In this document: positions 6,292 through 15,820 of the stretch, piece by piece | How the letters are laid out: every line of letters begins with the position of its first letter | Position numbering within the stretch: the first letter of the stretch is position 1 | Source: a bacterium | GTDB lineage: Bacteria; Gemmatimonadota; Gemmatimonadetes; Gemmatimonadales; Gemmatimonadaceae | Assembly (NCBI GenBank): GCA_021813725.1 | Contig: JAKAJN010000011.1 | Location: 1-41,659 of the forward strand | Direction: 5' to 3' | DNA length: 41,659 nt | The notes under the pieces: generated by a model | Database searches by the model: none | Seen by the model: only the letters and a program-made list of their open reading frames with translations | What the model was told of the DNA's origin: nothing | Program-made: the position numbers and the translations under genes

Positions 6292-9200
6292 ATGAACATC
6301 CGACAGGCCCGCGCATGGTTCGCGGGCGTGGTCGGTCTGGCCATGTTCGCCGGCGCAAGCTCGGTCGCACATGCTCAGGCGTCCACCACCATCAAGGGAC
6401 GTGTCGTCTCCGAGGCTGGCGCGCCCCTTCCCGGCACGAGCGTCTTCATTGACGCGATCAAGGCCGGCGCCCAGACGGGTGAGGATGGCCGCTACACGAT
6501 CACCGTTCCGAGCCGCAATCGCGGACCGGCGCTGCTCGTGGCGCGCCGCATCGGCTATCGCCGTGCGCAGAACAACATTGACCTGAACGGCACAGCCATC
6601 ACGGTGGATTTCACGCTGCAGGCGCAGGCCGTGCAGCTCACCGGCATGATGGTGACGGCGCTCAGCGTGCAGCGCGAGAAGTCGACCCTCGGCACCTCGC
6701 AGCAGGCGCTCGACAACACGAGCCTCACGCAGACGCGCCAGCAGAACCTGATCAACGCCATGTCGGGCAAGGCGTCTGGTCTGACGATTCAGTCGAGCGG
6801 CCAGATGGGTGGCTCGACCCGTATCGTGATCCGCGGCGCCGGCTCGATCACCGGCAACAACCAGCCGCTGTTCATCGTGGACGGCATCCCGATCTCGAAC
6901 GCTGGCTTCTCGACGGGCAGCGCGTACGGTGGTCGCGACTACGGCAACGCCATTTCCGACCTGAACCCCGACGACATCGCCAGCATCACGGTGCTCAAGG
7001 GTCCCAACGCTGCGGCGCTCTACGGCTCGCGTGCGTCGAACGGTGCCATCGTGATCTCGACCAAGTCCGGTCGTAGCGCGGCCGAGGGCGTGCAGGTGCA
7101 GATTCGCAGCTACGCCACGGCGGACGTGTTCTCGGTGATGCCCAAGTACCAGAACCAGTACGGTCAGGGCTTCGGCGGCGAGTTCAAGTTTGTGGACGGC
7201 GCGGGCAGTGGCGTGAACGACGGTGCTGACGAGTCGTGGGGTCCCAAGCTGGACGGGCGCCTGATCGACCAGTTCACCGGCCCGAACATGCCGTGGGTCG
7301 CGCACCCGAACAACGTCAAGGACTTCTTTGACACCGGCCACACCGTGTCGAACGGCATCAGCGTCACGGCCAACGGCTCCAAGACGGCCGCGCGCCTCTC
7401 GCTGACCAAGGACAACGTTGCCGGCATCGTGCCGAACTCGAAGCTCGCCAAGCTGGCGGCCTCGCTCTCGGCCAGCGCCGCGATCTCGGACAAGTTCAAC
7501 GTGTCCGGTTCGCTGCAGGTCGTGCAGAACACCGGCATCAACCGCACCGAGGTGGGCTACACCGAAGGCAACCCCTTCATGGGCTTCACCTGGTTCGGCC
7601 GGCAGGTGGATATCGAGGCGCTCCGGGCCAAGTACTATCAGGACGACGGCAGCCTCTACAACTGGAACTACAACTACCACAACAACCCGTTCTGGCAGGC
7701 CTACGACAATGGCGAGAAGGACACGCGTGATCGCGTGATCGCCCAGGCCACCCTGAACTACCAGATGTACAGCTGGCTGAAGGGCATGGTGCGCATGGGC
7801 CAGGACTTCTACCGCTACACCGCGGAGGAGAAGTACGCCAAGGGCAACATGGACCACTCCAGCGCGTCGTGGAATGGCGCGTTCACCGGCACCAACAGCC
7901 GCGCCTCGGAGTCGAACGTCGAAGGCTTGGTGACGGCGACGCACACGTTCGGCCGGTTCGACGTGACCGGCAACGTCGGCGGCAACATCCGCCGCAACGA
8001 CAGCTACTACAACGACTACCGCACCAGCTCGATCGTGGTGCCGAAGATCTACAACCTCTCCAACTCGGCCATCACGCCGACGGTCAGCAACAGCGAGGCC
8101 CACTCGGGCGTCAACTCGGTGTACGGGTCGGCGGTCGTGACGTGGAATCGCGTGGCGACGGTCGAAGTGACCGGGCGCAACGACTACTCGTCAACGCTGC
8201 CGAAGGAGAACAGCTCGTACTTCTATCCGTCGGTGAACGGCTCGCTGGTCCTGTCGGACCTGTTCCCGGCGATCACGAACGGCGGCTTTATCAGCTACGC
8301 CAAGCTGCGTGGCGGCTACGCGCAGGTGGGTGCGGATGCGGGCGCGTACCAGCTGGCGACGACCTTCGCCGGCTCGTCGGCCAAGTTCGGCGGGCGTACG
8401 CTCTTCACCCTGCCGGACGCGTCGAACAATGCGAGCCTGAAGCCCGAGCGCACGTTTGGCTCCGAGGCGGGCGTCGAAGTCTCGTTCCTCGACGACAAGG
8501 TCACGCTGGACGCGACGTACTACAGCAAGCGGACGAAGGACCAGATCTTCCCGCTCGCGATGGCCCCGGCCATCGGCTACAGCTCGGCCTACGTGAACGC
8601 GGGCCAGATGAGCAACAAGGGTGTCGAGGCGTTGATCAACATCAAGACGCTTGACCTGGCCAACGGCTTCTCGTGGCGCACGACGTTCAACTACACGCGC
8701 AACCGCAACAAGGTGGACGAGCTGGCCCCGGGGCTGACGACCATCGTGCTCGGCACCAATTGGAACGCGCGCATTGAAGCGCGCCTCGGCGAGCCGTACG
8801 GCAGCATCTACGGCAAGGCCTGGCGGCGCGACTCGACCACCGGCAAGATCATCACGTCGGGCGGTTTCCCGGTCGCCAACCCGACGCTCACCAAGTTGGG
8901 CAACGTGAACCCGGACTGGACGGGCGGCCTGAACAACGAGTTCCGCTACAAGAACTACACGTTCAGCTTCCTGTTCGACATTCGGCAGGGTGGCCAGAAC
9001 TTCTCGTCGGGCAACTGGTTCGGCGAGTATGCCGGCATTCTTGCCTCGACCCTCAAGGGTCGCGAGCAGGACTGGGACAAGCCGGGCATCAAGGTGGACG
9101 GCATCGACAAGTCGAGCGGCCAGCCGAACACGGTCACCATCACGGCCGAAGACTATCACCACAACTTCTTCTACTCGACCGAACCCGGCATCTTCAACAC

Positions 9201-9441
9201 GAGCTTCGTGAAGCTGCGCGACGTCCGCCTGGGCTGGGACGTGCCGGCCAAGTACCTCACGAACCTCAAGCTGTCGGCGCTCAACGTGGCCATCATCGGC
9301 CGCAACCTGCACACCTGGACCGATTTCCCGAACTACGACCCCGAGAACGCAACGAACTCGGGCAACGTGGGCCAGGGCTTCGACATGGGCGCCCTGCCGA
9401 CGACGAAGTCGGTCGGCATCAACTTCACGATCACTCCGTGA
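6292..9441 (+). CDS. SusC/RagA-family TonB-linked outer membrane receptor (pair 1)
   Basis: A 1049-residue outer-membrane transporter. A signal peptide ends at about residue 28 (SSVAHAQA). A carboxypeptidase-regulatory-like domain follows (IKGRVVSEAGAPLPG). The TonB plug (about residues 148-262) has the family signatures FIVDGIPISN, LNPDDIASITVLKGP and AALYGSRASNGAI. The rest is the beta-barrel, ending with the typical GRNLHTWTDF...YDPE region. SusC proteins form the barrel through which a SusD-bound ligand enters the periplasm, powered by TonB-ExbBD. The start at 6292 is supported by AAGGGAGG 7 nt upstream. The SusD partner begins 24 nt later. No glycoside hydrolase or peptidase gene is adjacent, so the ligand is unknown. 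Confidence 0.95.
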   Translation: MNIRQARAWFAGVVGLAMFAGASSVAHAQASTTIKGRVVSEAGAPLPGTSVFIDAIKAGAQTGEDGRYTITVPSRNRGPALLVARRIGYRRAQNNIDLNGTAITVDFTLQAQAVQLTGMMVTALSVQREKSTLGTSQQALDNTSLTQTRQQNLINAMSGKASGLTIQSSGQMGGSTRIVIRGAGSITGNNQPLFIVDGIPISNAGFSTGSAYGGRDYGNAISDLNPDDIASITVLKGPNAAALYGSRASNGAIVISTKSGRSAAEGVQVQIRSYATADVFSVMPKYQNQYGQGFGGEFKFVDGAGSGVNDGADESWGPKLDGRLIDQFTGPNMPWVAHPNNVKDFFDTGHTVSNGISVTANGSKTAARLSLTKDNVAGIVPNSKLAKLAASLSASAAISDKFNVSGSLQVVQNTGINRTEVGYTEGNPFMGFTWFGRQVDIEALRAKYYQDDGSLYNWNYNYHNNPFWQAYDNGEKDTRDRVIAQATLNYQMYSWLKGMVRMGQDFYRYTAEEKYAKGNMDHSSASWNGAFTGTNSRASESNVEGLVTATHTFGRFDVTGNVGGNIRRNDSYYNDYRTSSIVVPKIYNLSNSAITPTVSNSEAHSGVNSVYGSAVVTWNRVATVEVTGRNDYSSTLPKENSSYFYPSVNGSLVLSDLFPAITNGGFISYAKLRGGYAQVGADAGAYQLATTFAGSSAKFGGRTLFTLPDASNNASLKPERTFGSEAGVEVSFLDDKVTLDATYYSKRTKDQIFPLAMAPAIGYSSAYVNAGQMSNKGVEALINIKTLDLANGFSWRTTFNYTRNRNKVDELAPGLTTIVLGTNWNARIEARLGEPYGSIYGKAWRRDSTTGKIITSGGFPVANPTLTKLGNVNPDWTGGLNNEFRYKNYTFSFLFDIRQGGQNFSSGNWFGEYAGILASTLKGREQDWDKPGIKVDGIDKSSGQPNTVTITAEDYHHNFFYSTEPGIFNTSFVKLRDVRLGWDVPAKYLTNLKLSALNVAIIGRNLHTWTDFPNYDPENATNSGNVGQGFDMGALPTTKSVGINFTITP

Positions 9442-9464
9442 CCGTCTACCGGGAGATTTGACTG

Positions 9465-10964
9465 ATGAAACACACTCGGCTCTCGGTCGCGCTGCTCGCC
9501 GCCACGTCCCTTGTGGCGACGGCCTGCCAGACCGATCTCACCGGGCTGAACGTCAACCCGAACAGCCCGTCCGTCGACACGCCGCCCCCTCCGGGGACAA
9601 TCTTCACTCGTGCGGTGGCAACGACGGCGGGGCGCGTGGGTGGCGCCGGCTACCAGTTGTCCATGATGGAACTGCTCGCGCAGCATGTCGCGCAGTACCA
9701 GTACGTGGACGAGGACCGGTTCGCCTATCGCGTCCTGACCATTGATGGCTACTTCAACGGCCCGTACGTGGACGACCTGATGAACTACCAGCAGGTCTAC
9801 AACGTCGGCAAGACGACCAAGGATCCGAACACCTGGGGTCCGGCGTCCGTCATGATGCAGTTCGCCTACCAGAACATGACCGACATGTTCGGCGACATTC
9901 CCTACAGCGAAGCGCTGCAGGGGACGAACGGTGCCACGCTCAAGCCGAAGTACGACGCCCAGAAGGACATCTACTATGGAATGGTGAAGGCGCTGGCTGA
10001 TGCCGTCACCGCCATGGGATCGGGCGCTGGCCTTGGCAGCGGCGACCAGCTGTACGGCGGCGACGCCGCGAAGTGGAAGAAGTTCGCCAACGCTCTCCGC
10101 CTGCGCATGGCCATGCGCATGCAGAAGGCGGACGCGGCGAAGGCCAATGCGGAGCTCGCCGCCGCGATCGCGGCCTCGGGCGGCCTGATGACCTCGAACG
10201 CGGACAACGCGACGATCTCGTGGCCGGGCGATCAGGTCTTCGACAATCCGTGGGCGGCTACCTTTGCCTCGCGCGATGATCACCGTATGAGCAAGACCCT
10301 GATGGACGTCCTGCTCGCCAACAACGATCCGCGCCTTCCGTTCTACGCCCAGCCGACGACGGCCGACCCGACGAAGTACGCGGGAGAGCCGAACGGTCTC
10401 GACAACGCCTCGGCCAGTGGGTATGGCACGCTGGCGTCGCGCCCGGGCGCGATGTTCTATCCGGGCAAGACGGTATACGGCACGTACGGCTCGTCGGCCG
10501 GTCGCGCAACGCCGTCATACCTGATGACGTTCGCGGAGCAGAACTTCATTCTGGCCGAAGCGGCCAACCGCGGCATGGGCGGGCTGAATGCCGGCCAGGC
10601 GGCAGGGTACTACAATGCGGCCGTCACCGCCTCGATCAAGCAGTGGGGCGGTTCGGACGCGGCGGCTGCGGACTTCCTCGCGCAGCCAGCGATCGCCTAT
10701 CAGGGCGGCGCGGCGGGTCTCACGCAGATCCTCACGCAGAAGTGGGTTGCCCTGTTTACGCAGGGTGGCGAGGCGTGGGCCGACTGGCGGCGTACGGGCG
10801 TTCCGGCGAACATCGTGCCGGGGCCGAAGGCGACGCTCAGCTACATTCCGCGTCGCATGGTGTATGCGACGTCGGAGCAGTCGGTGAACAACGACGCGCT
10901 GCAGGCGGCAATCGCCCGTCAGGGCGCGGACGCGATGAACACTCGGATGTGGTGGGACAAGTAG
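9465..10964 (+). CDS. SusD-like outer membrane lipoprotein (pair 1)
   Basis: A 499-residue lipoprotein with lipobox LVATAC (C21). The body matches SusD-like nutrient-binding proteins of the SusD-like_2 type: helical repeats near the N-terminus (YQNMTDMFGDIPYSEAL), the LMTFAEQNFILAEAANRG segment, and a C-terminal WVALFTQGGEAWADWRRTG region. It sits on the cell surface as a lid over SusC1 and delivers ligand to it. GGGAG lies 9 nt before the ATG and the gap to SusC1 is 23 nt, so it is co-transcribed. A good terminator follows. Confidence 0.93.
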   Translation: MKHTRLSVALLAATSLVATACQTDLTGLNVNPNSPSVDTPPPPGTIFTRAVATTAGRVGGAGYQLSMMELLAQHVAQYQYVDEDRFAYRVLTIDGYFNGPYVDDLMNYQQVYNVGKTTKDPNTWGPASVMMQFAYQNMTDMFGDIPYSEALQGTNGATLKPKYDAQKDIYYGMVKALADAVTAMGSGAGLGSGDQLYGGDAAKWKKFANALRLRMAMRMQKADAAKANAELAAAIAASGGLMTSNADNATISWPGDQVFDNPWAATFASRDDHRMSKTLMDVLLANNDPRLPFYAQPTTADPTKYAGEPNGLDNASASGYGTLASRPGAMFYPGKTVYGTYGSSAGRATPSYLMTFAEQNFILAEAANRGMGGLNAGQAAGYYNAAVTASIKQWGGSDAAAADFLAQPAIAYQGGAAGLTQILTQKWVALFTQGGEAWADWRRTGVPANIVPGPKATLSYIPRRMVYATSEQSVNNDALQAAIARQGADAMNTRMWWDK

Positions 10965-10991
10965 GGCTGACGGCGATCTGCTGTCGCTTGC

Positions 10992-11024
10992 GGGGCATCC
11001 GAAAGGGTGCCCCGTGAGTTTTTT
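10992..11024 (+). terminator. Terminator of the SusC1-SusD1 operon
   Basis: GGGGCATCC (10992-11000) pairs with GGGTGCCCC (11005-11013), with one T-G wobble, around a GAAA tetraloop, followed by GTGAGTTTTTT. Confidence 0.9.
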
Positions 11025-11040
11025 GGGAAGGGATGGTGAA

Positions 11041-11136
11041 CGGAGAGGGCAGACGGGAGACGGGAGAGGGAAGACGGAAGACGGACTCGGGGCACGTGGC
11101 GTGCGCGTCCGTCCTCCGTCTCCCGTCTCCCGTCAC
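11041..11136. repeat. GACGG-type repeat arranged as an imperfect inverted repeat (copy 2)
   Basis: The left arm contains AGACGGGAGACGGGAGA and AAGACGGAAGACGGA units. The right arm, from about 11107, contains the reverse complement TCCGTCTCCCGTCTCCCGTC. The spacer between arms is about 25 nt. It follows the SusD1 terminator and precedes the atpA promoter. Confidence 0.65.
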
Positions 11137-11155
11137 TTTCAGCCCAATCGGCTCC

Positions 11156-11185
11156 TTGAATCCCACCCCCCTATGTGACTAATTT
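11156..11185 (+). promoter_or_regulatory. Candidate promoter of atpAGDC
   Basis: TTGAAT (11156-11161), an 18-nt spacer and TAATTT (11180-11185) lie in a locally AT-rich stretch about 120 nt before the atpA start. The match is moderate, and the -10 box is embedded in a CRP-like palindrome. Confidence 0.45.
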
Positions 11186-11189
11186 CACA
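11174..11189. promoter_or_regulatory. CRP-type operator upstream of atpA
   Basis: The palindrome TGTGA-CTAATT-TCACA is a perfect match to the half-sites and spacing of the E. coli CRP consensus TGTGA-N6-TCACA. It overlaps the candidate -10 box, which would suggest repression by a CRP/FNR-family protein if that promoter is right. Confidence 0.5.
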
Positions 11190-11313
11190 AGCTATACCAA
11201 AACGGCGTCCGGTTCGTCATGGCCACGCCGAGGGAACGTCGCGCCGCGCTCCGTGACGCACCAGGTTCCCTGCTCCCTGCACCTCGTTTCATACCCTTCC
11301 CCTGTACCTGACC

Positions 11314-12876
11314 ATGGCTTCCTCGCTGCGCCCCGGTGAGATCAAGGACATCCTGCTTCGCGAGATCGAAGCTGCAGACCTGAACAAGCTCGATGTCGAG
11401 GAAATCGGCACGGTGCTGGAGGTGAAGGACGGCATCTCCCGCATCTACGGCCTCAAGAAGGCGATGTCGGGCGAGATGCTCGAAATCTCCGTGGCCGCCA
11501 CGGGCGAGCGCATCACGGCGCTGGCGCTGAACCTCGAAGAGGACAACATCGGCGCGGTCATCCTCGGCGACTATCTGCAGATCAAGGAAGGCGACGAAGT
11601 GCGCCGCACCGGCCGCGTGCTGGAAGTGCCCGTCGGTCACGAGTTGGTCGGCCGCGTGGTGGATCCCCTGGGCCGTCCGATTGACGGCCTTGGCCCGGTC
11701 AACGCCAAGCATACCCGCAAGGTGGAGTCCATCGCCCCAGGCATCATCGTCCGCCAGCCGGTGAAGGAGCCCCTCCAGACGGGCATCAAGGCCGTGGACT
11801 CGATGATTCCGATCGGTCGCGGTCAGCGCGAGCTGATCATCGGCGACCGCGGCACGGGCAAGACGGCCGTCGCCGTGGACACGATCATCAACCAGAAGGG
11901 GCAGGGCGTCATCTGCGTGTACGTCGCCATCGGTCAGAAGGCCTCGACGGTGGCATCGGTGGTGGAGAAGCTGAAGGAAGCGGGCGCGATGGAGTTCACC
12001 ATCGTCGTCGCGGCCACCGCCTCCGACCCGGCCCCGATGCAGTACATCGCCCCCTACTCGGGCGTCGCGATGGCCGAGTACTTCATGTACAACGAAGGGA
12101 AGGCGACGCTCGCGGTGTACGATGACCTGTCCAAGCAGGCCGCGGCGTACCGCCAGATCTCCCTCGTGCTGCGCCGCCCGCCGGGCCGCGAGGCGTACCC
12201 GGGCGACGTGTTCTACCTGCATAGCCGCCTGCTCGAGCGCGCGGCGAAGATCTCCAACGACCCGAAGGTCGTGGACGGCGTGCACATCCTCGCCCCGGGC
12301 GGCTCGCTGACGGCGCTGCCGATCATCGAGACGCAAGCCGGCGACGTGTCGGCCTACATTCCGACGAACGTCATCTCGATCACCGACGGCCAGATCTTCC
12401 TCGAGTCCGACCTGTTCTTCTCGGGCGTGCGCCCCGCCATCAACGTCGGCATCTCGGTGTCGCGCGTGGGCGGCTCGGCGCAGATCAAGGCGATGCGCTC
12501 GGTGGCCGGCCGCCTGCGCCTCGACCTGGCGCAGTACCGTGAGCTCGAGGCCTTCGCCGCCTTCGCGTCGGACCTCGACGCCGCCACCAAACGACAGCTT
12601 GACCGCGGCGCCCGCACGGTGGAAGTGCTCAAGCAGGGCCAGTACAGGCCGATGGCCGCCGAGCAGCAGGTGATGATCATCTATGCGGTGACCAACGGCT
12701 ACATCGACGATGTGCCGGTGGCGAAGGTGCGCGAGTGGGAAGCTGGCTTCCACGCGTACCTCTCGGCTAAGCATCCGCACGTGGGCGAGTCGCTGCGCAA
12801 GGAGAAGGTGCTGTCGAAGGAGACGGAGGCGCAGTTGAAGCAGGCCATCGACGCCTACAAGAAGTCGCTCGCGTGA
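11314..12876 (+). CDS. atpA: F1F0 ATP synthase subunit alpha
   Basis: A 520-residue alpha subunit of full length. The N-terminal beta-barrel domain contains [18 protein letters not shown]. Walker A is GDRGTGKT at residues 177-184, and the nucleotide-binding domain continues through [11 protein letters not shown] and [12 protein letters not shown]. The [12 protein letters not shown] segment and a helical C-terminal domain follow. Alpha alternates with beta in the F1 head and holds the non-catalytic nucleotide sites. It is the first gene of atpA-atpG-atpD-atpC; the delta and F0 genes that usually precede atpA are not here. No strong ribosome binding site precedes the ATG. Confidence 0.98.
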   Translation: MASSLRPGEIKDILLREIEAADLNKLDVEEIGTVLEVKDGISRIYGLKKAMSGEMLEISVAATGERITALALNLEEDNIGAVILGDYLQIKEGDEVRRTGRVLEVPVGHELVGRVVDPLGRPIDGLGPVNAKHTRKVESIAPGIIVRQPVKEPLQTGIKAVDSMIPIGRGQRELIIGDRGTGKTAVAVDTIINQKGQGVICVYVAIGQKASTVASVVEKLKEAGAMEFTIVVAATASDPAPMQYIAPYSGVAMAEYFMYNEGKATLAVYDDLSKQAAAYRQISLVLRRPPGREAYPGDVFYLHSRLLERAAKISNDPKVVDGVHILAPGGSLTALPIIETQAGDVSAYIPTNVISITDGQIFLESDLFFSGVRPAINVGISVSRVGGSAQIKAMRSVAGRLRLDLAQYRELEAFAAFASDLDAATKRQLDRGARTVEVLKQGQYRPMAAEQQVMIIYAVTNGYIDDVPVAKVREWEAGFHAYLSAKHPHVGESLRKEKVLSKETEAQLKQAIDAYKKSLA

Positions 12877-12878
12877 TC

Positions 12879-12912
12879 GCGTCTCCCGTCTTCCGTCACC
12901 CGTCTCCCGTCA
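12879..12912. repeat. GACGG-type repeat in the atpA-atpG spacer (copy 3)
   Basis: GTCTCCCGTCTTCCGTC and CCCGTCTCCCGTC units, the reverse complement of AGACGG units, fill most of the 47-nt gap between atpA and atpG. Confidence 0.6.
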
Positions 12913-12923
12913 GCACCTAATCC

Positions 12924-15223
<2,300 letters not shown>

Positions 15224-15226
15224 CCG

Positions 15227-15475
15227 ATGCTCAAGGTCTCGGTGGTCTCGCCGGAAGCGACGCTCTATCAGGGTGACGCGACGTCCGTCGTGGCGCCGGC
15301 GTTCGACGGCGAGGTGGGCATCCTGCCGAGCCACGCGCCGATGATCACGGTGCTGGGGCACGGGATTCTGCGCGTGAACGGCGATACGCCAGCGCGGTTC
15401 ACCGTGTCGGGCGGCTTCGTGCAGGTGGTGGATGACGTCGTGCGCGTCGTGACGGAGAAGGCGACGGCTGTGTAA
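15227..15475 (+). CDS. atpC: F1F0 ATP synthase subunit epsilon, short form
   Basis: An 82-residue protein corresponding to the N-terminal beta-sandwich of epsilon (LKVSVVSPEATLYQGDA, GEVGILPSHAPMIT, GGFVQVVDDVVRVVTE). The C-terminal two-helix domain that inhibits ATP hydrolysis in E. coli and others is absent: usual lengths are about 130-140 residues. The frame ends cleanly and a terminator follows, so this is a true short form and not a frameshift. It starts 3 nt after the atpD stop. Confidence 0.93.
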   Translation: MLKVSVVSPEATLYQGDATSVVAPAFDGEVGILPSHAPMITVLGHGILRVNGDTPARFTVSGGFVQVVDDVVRVVTEKATAV

Positions 15476-15500
15476 CCCGCGCAGGCACGAGAAGGCAGGG

Positions 15501-15527
15501 GGCCGCTCCGTGAAGGGGCGGCCTTTT
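15501..15527 (+). terminator. Terminator of the atpAGDC operon
   Basis: GGCCGCTCC (15501-15509) pairs with GGGGCGGCC (15515-15523), with one T-G wobble, around a GTGAA loop, followed by TTTT. It is 25 nt after the atpC stop. Confidence 0.9.
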
Positions 15528-15533
15528 GCGTGG

Positions 15534-15782
15534 GAGGGGGAACGGGAAAACTTCTCACCACGGAGGCGCGGAGGACACGGAGATACCCGGAGAACGACAT
15601 CTACAACTTCTTGGGGAAACTGCGCTTGCCGCTCTTCACCTGCGTGGCGCACCGTCGTTCCATGGAGTACTTGCCGTTGCAGTTCTCCGTGTCCCTCCGT
15701 GTCCTCCGTGCCTCCGTGCCTCCGTGCCTCCGTGCCTCCGTGCCTCCGTGCCTCCGTGGTGAGAAGTCCCCCCGTTCCCCTC
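15534..15782. repeat. Palindromic ACCACGGAGG-type repeat element
   Basis: The ends form a long inverted repeat: GAGGGGGAACGGGAAA then ACTTCTCACCACGGAGG on the left mirror the right end, read in reverse, apart from a few mismatches (AAA against GGG). The left arm has only two or three ACGGAGG-type units, whereas the right arm (15703-15758) holds seven perfect tandem copies of CCTCCGTG. The centre, about 15595-15680, is not repetitive. Frames reading through the arms give low-complexity EARRHGGT-type peptides and are not genes. Together with the atpC terminator it fills the 345-bp gap between atpC and the DUF5916 gene. Confidence 0.75.
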
Positions 15783-15808
15783 GCCCTGAAATAGGCGGCG
15801 TCCACGGC

Positions 15809-15820
15809 TAGATTGCCCGG
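15809..15820 (+). promoter_or_regulatory. Candidate leaderless -10-like motif before the DUF5916 gene
   Basis: GGCTAGATTGCCCGG precedes the ATG directly: TAGATT ends 6 nt before the start codon, and no Shine-Dalgarno sequence is present. The M23 peptidase gene shows almost the same sequence (GGCTAAATTGCCAGA) in the same position. No convincing -35 box. Confidence 0.35.

Noticed and set aside
6022..8103. A 693-codon minus-strand open frame opposite SusC1
   Set aside because: It is antisense to a clear SusC gene, has low-complexity V/R/H/A-rich composition and no recognisable domain; a typical GC-rich frame shadow.
15703..15758. Tandem repeat considered as a CRISPR array
   Set aside because: The units are 8 bp with no spacers and no cas genes are present.
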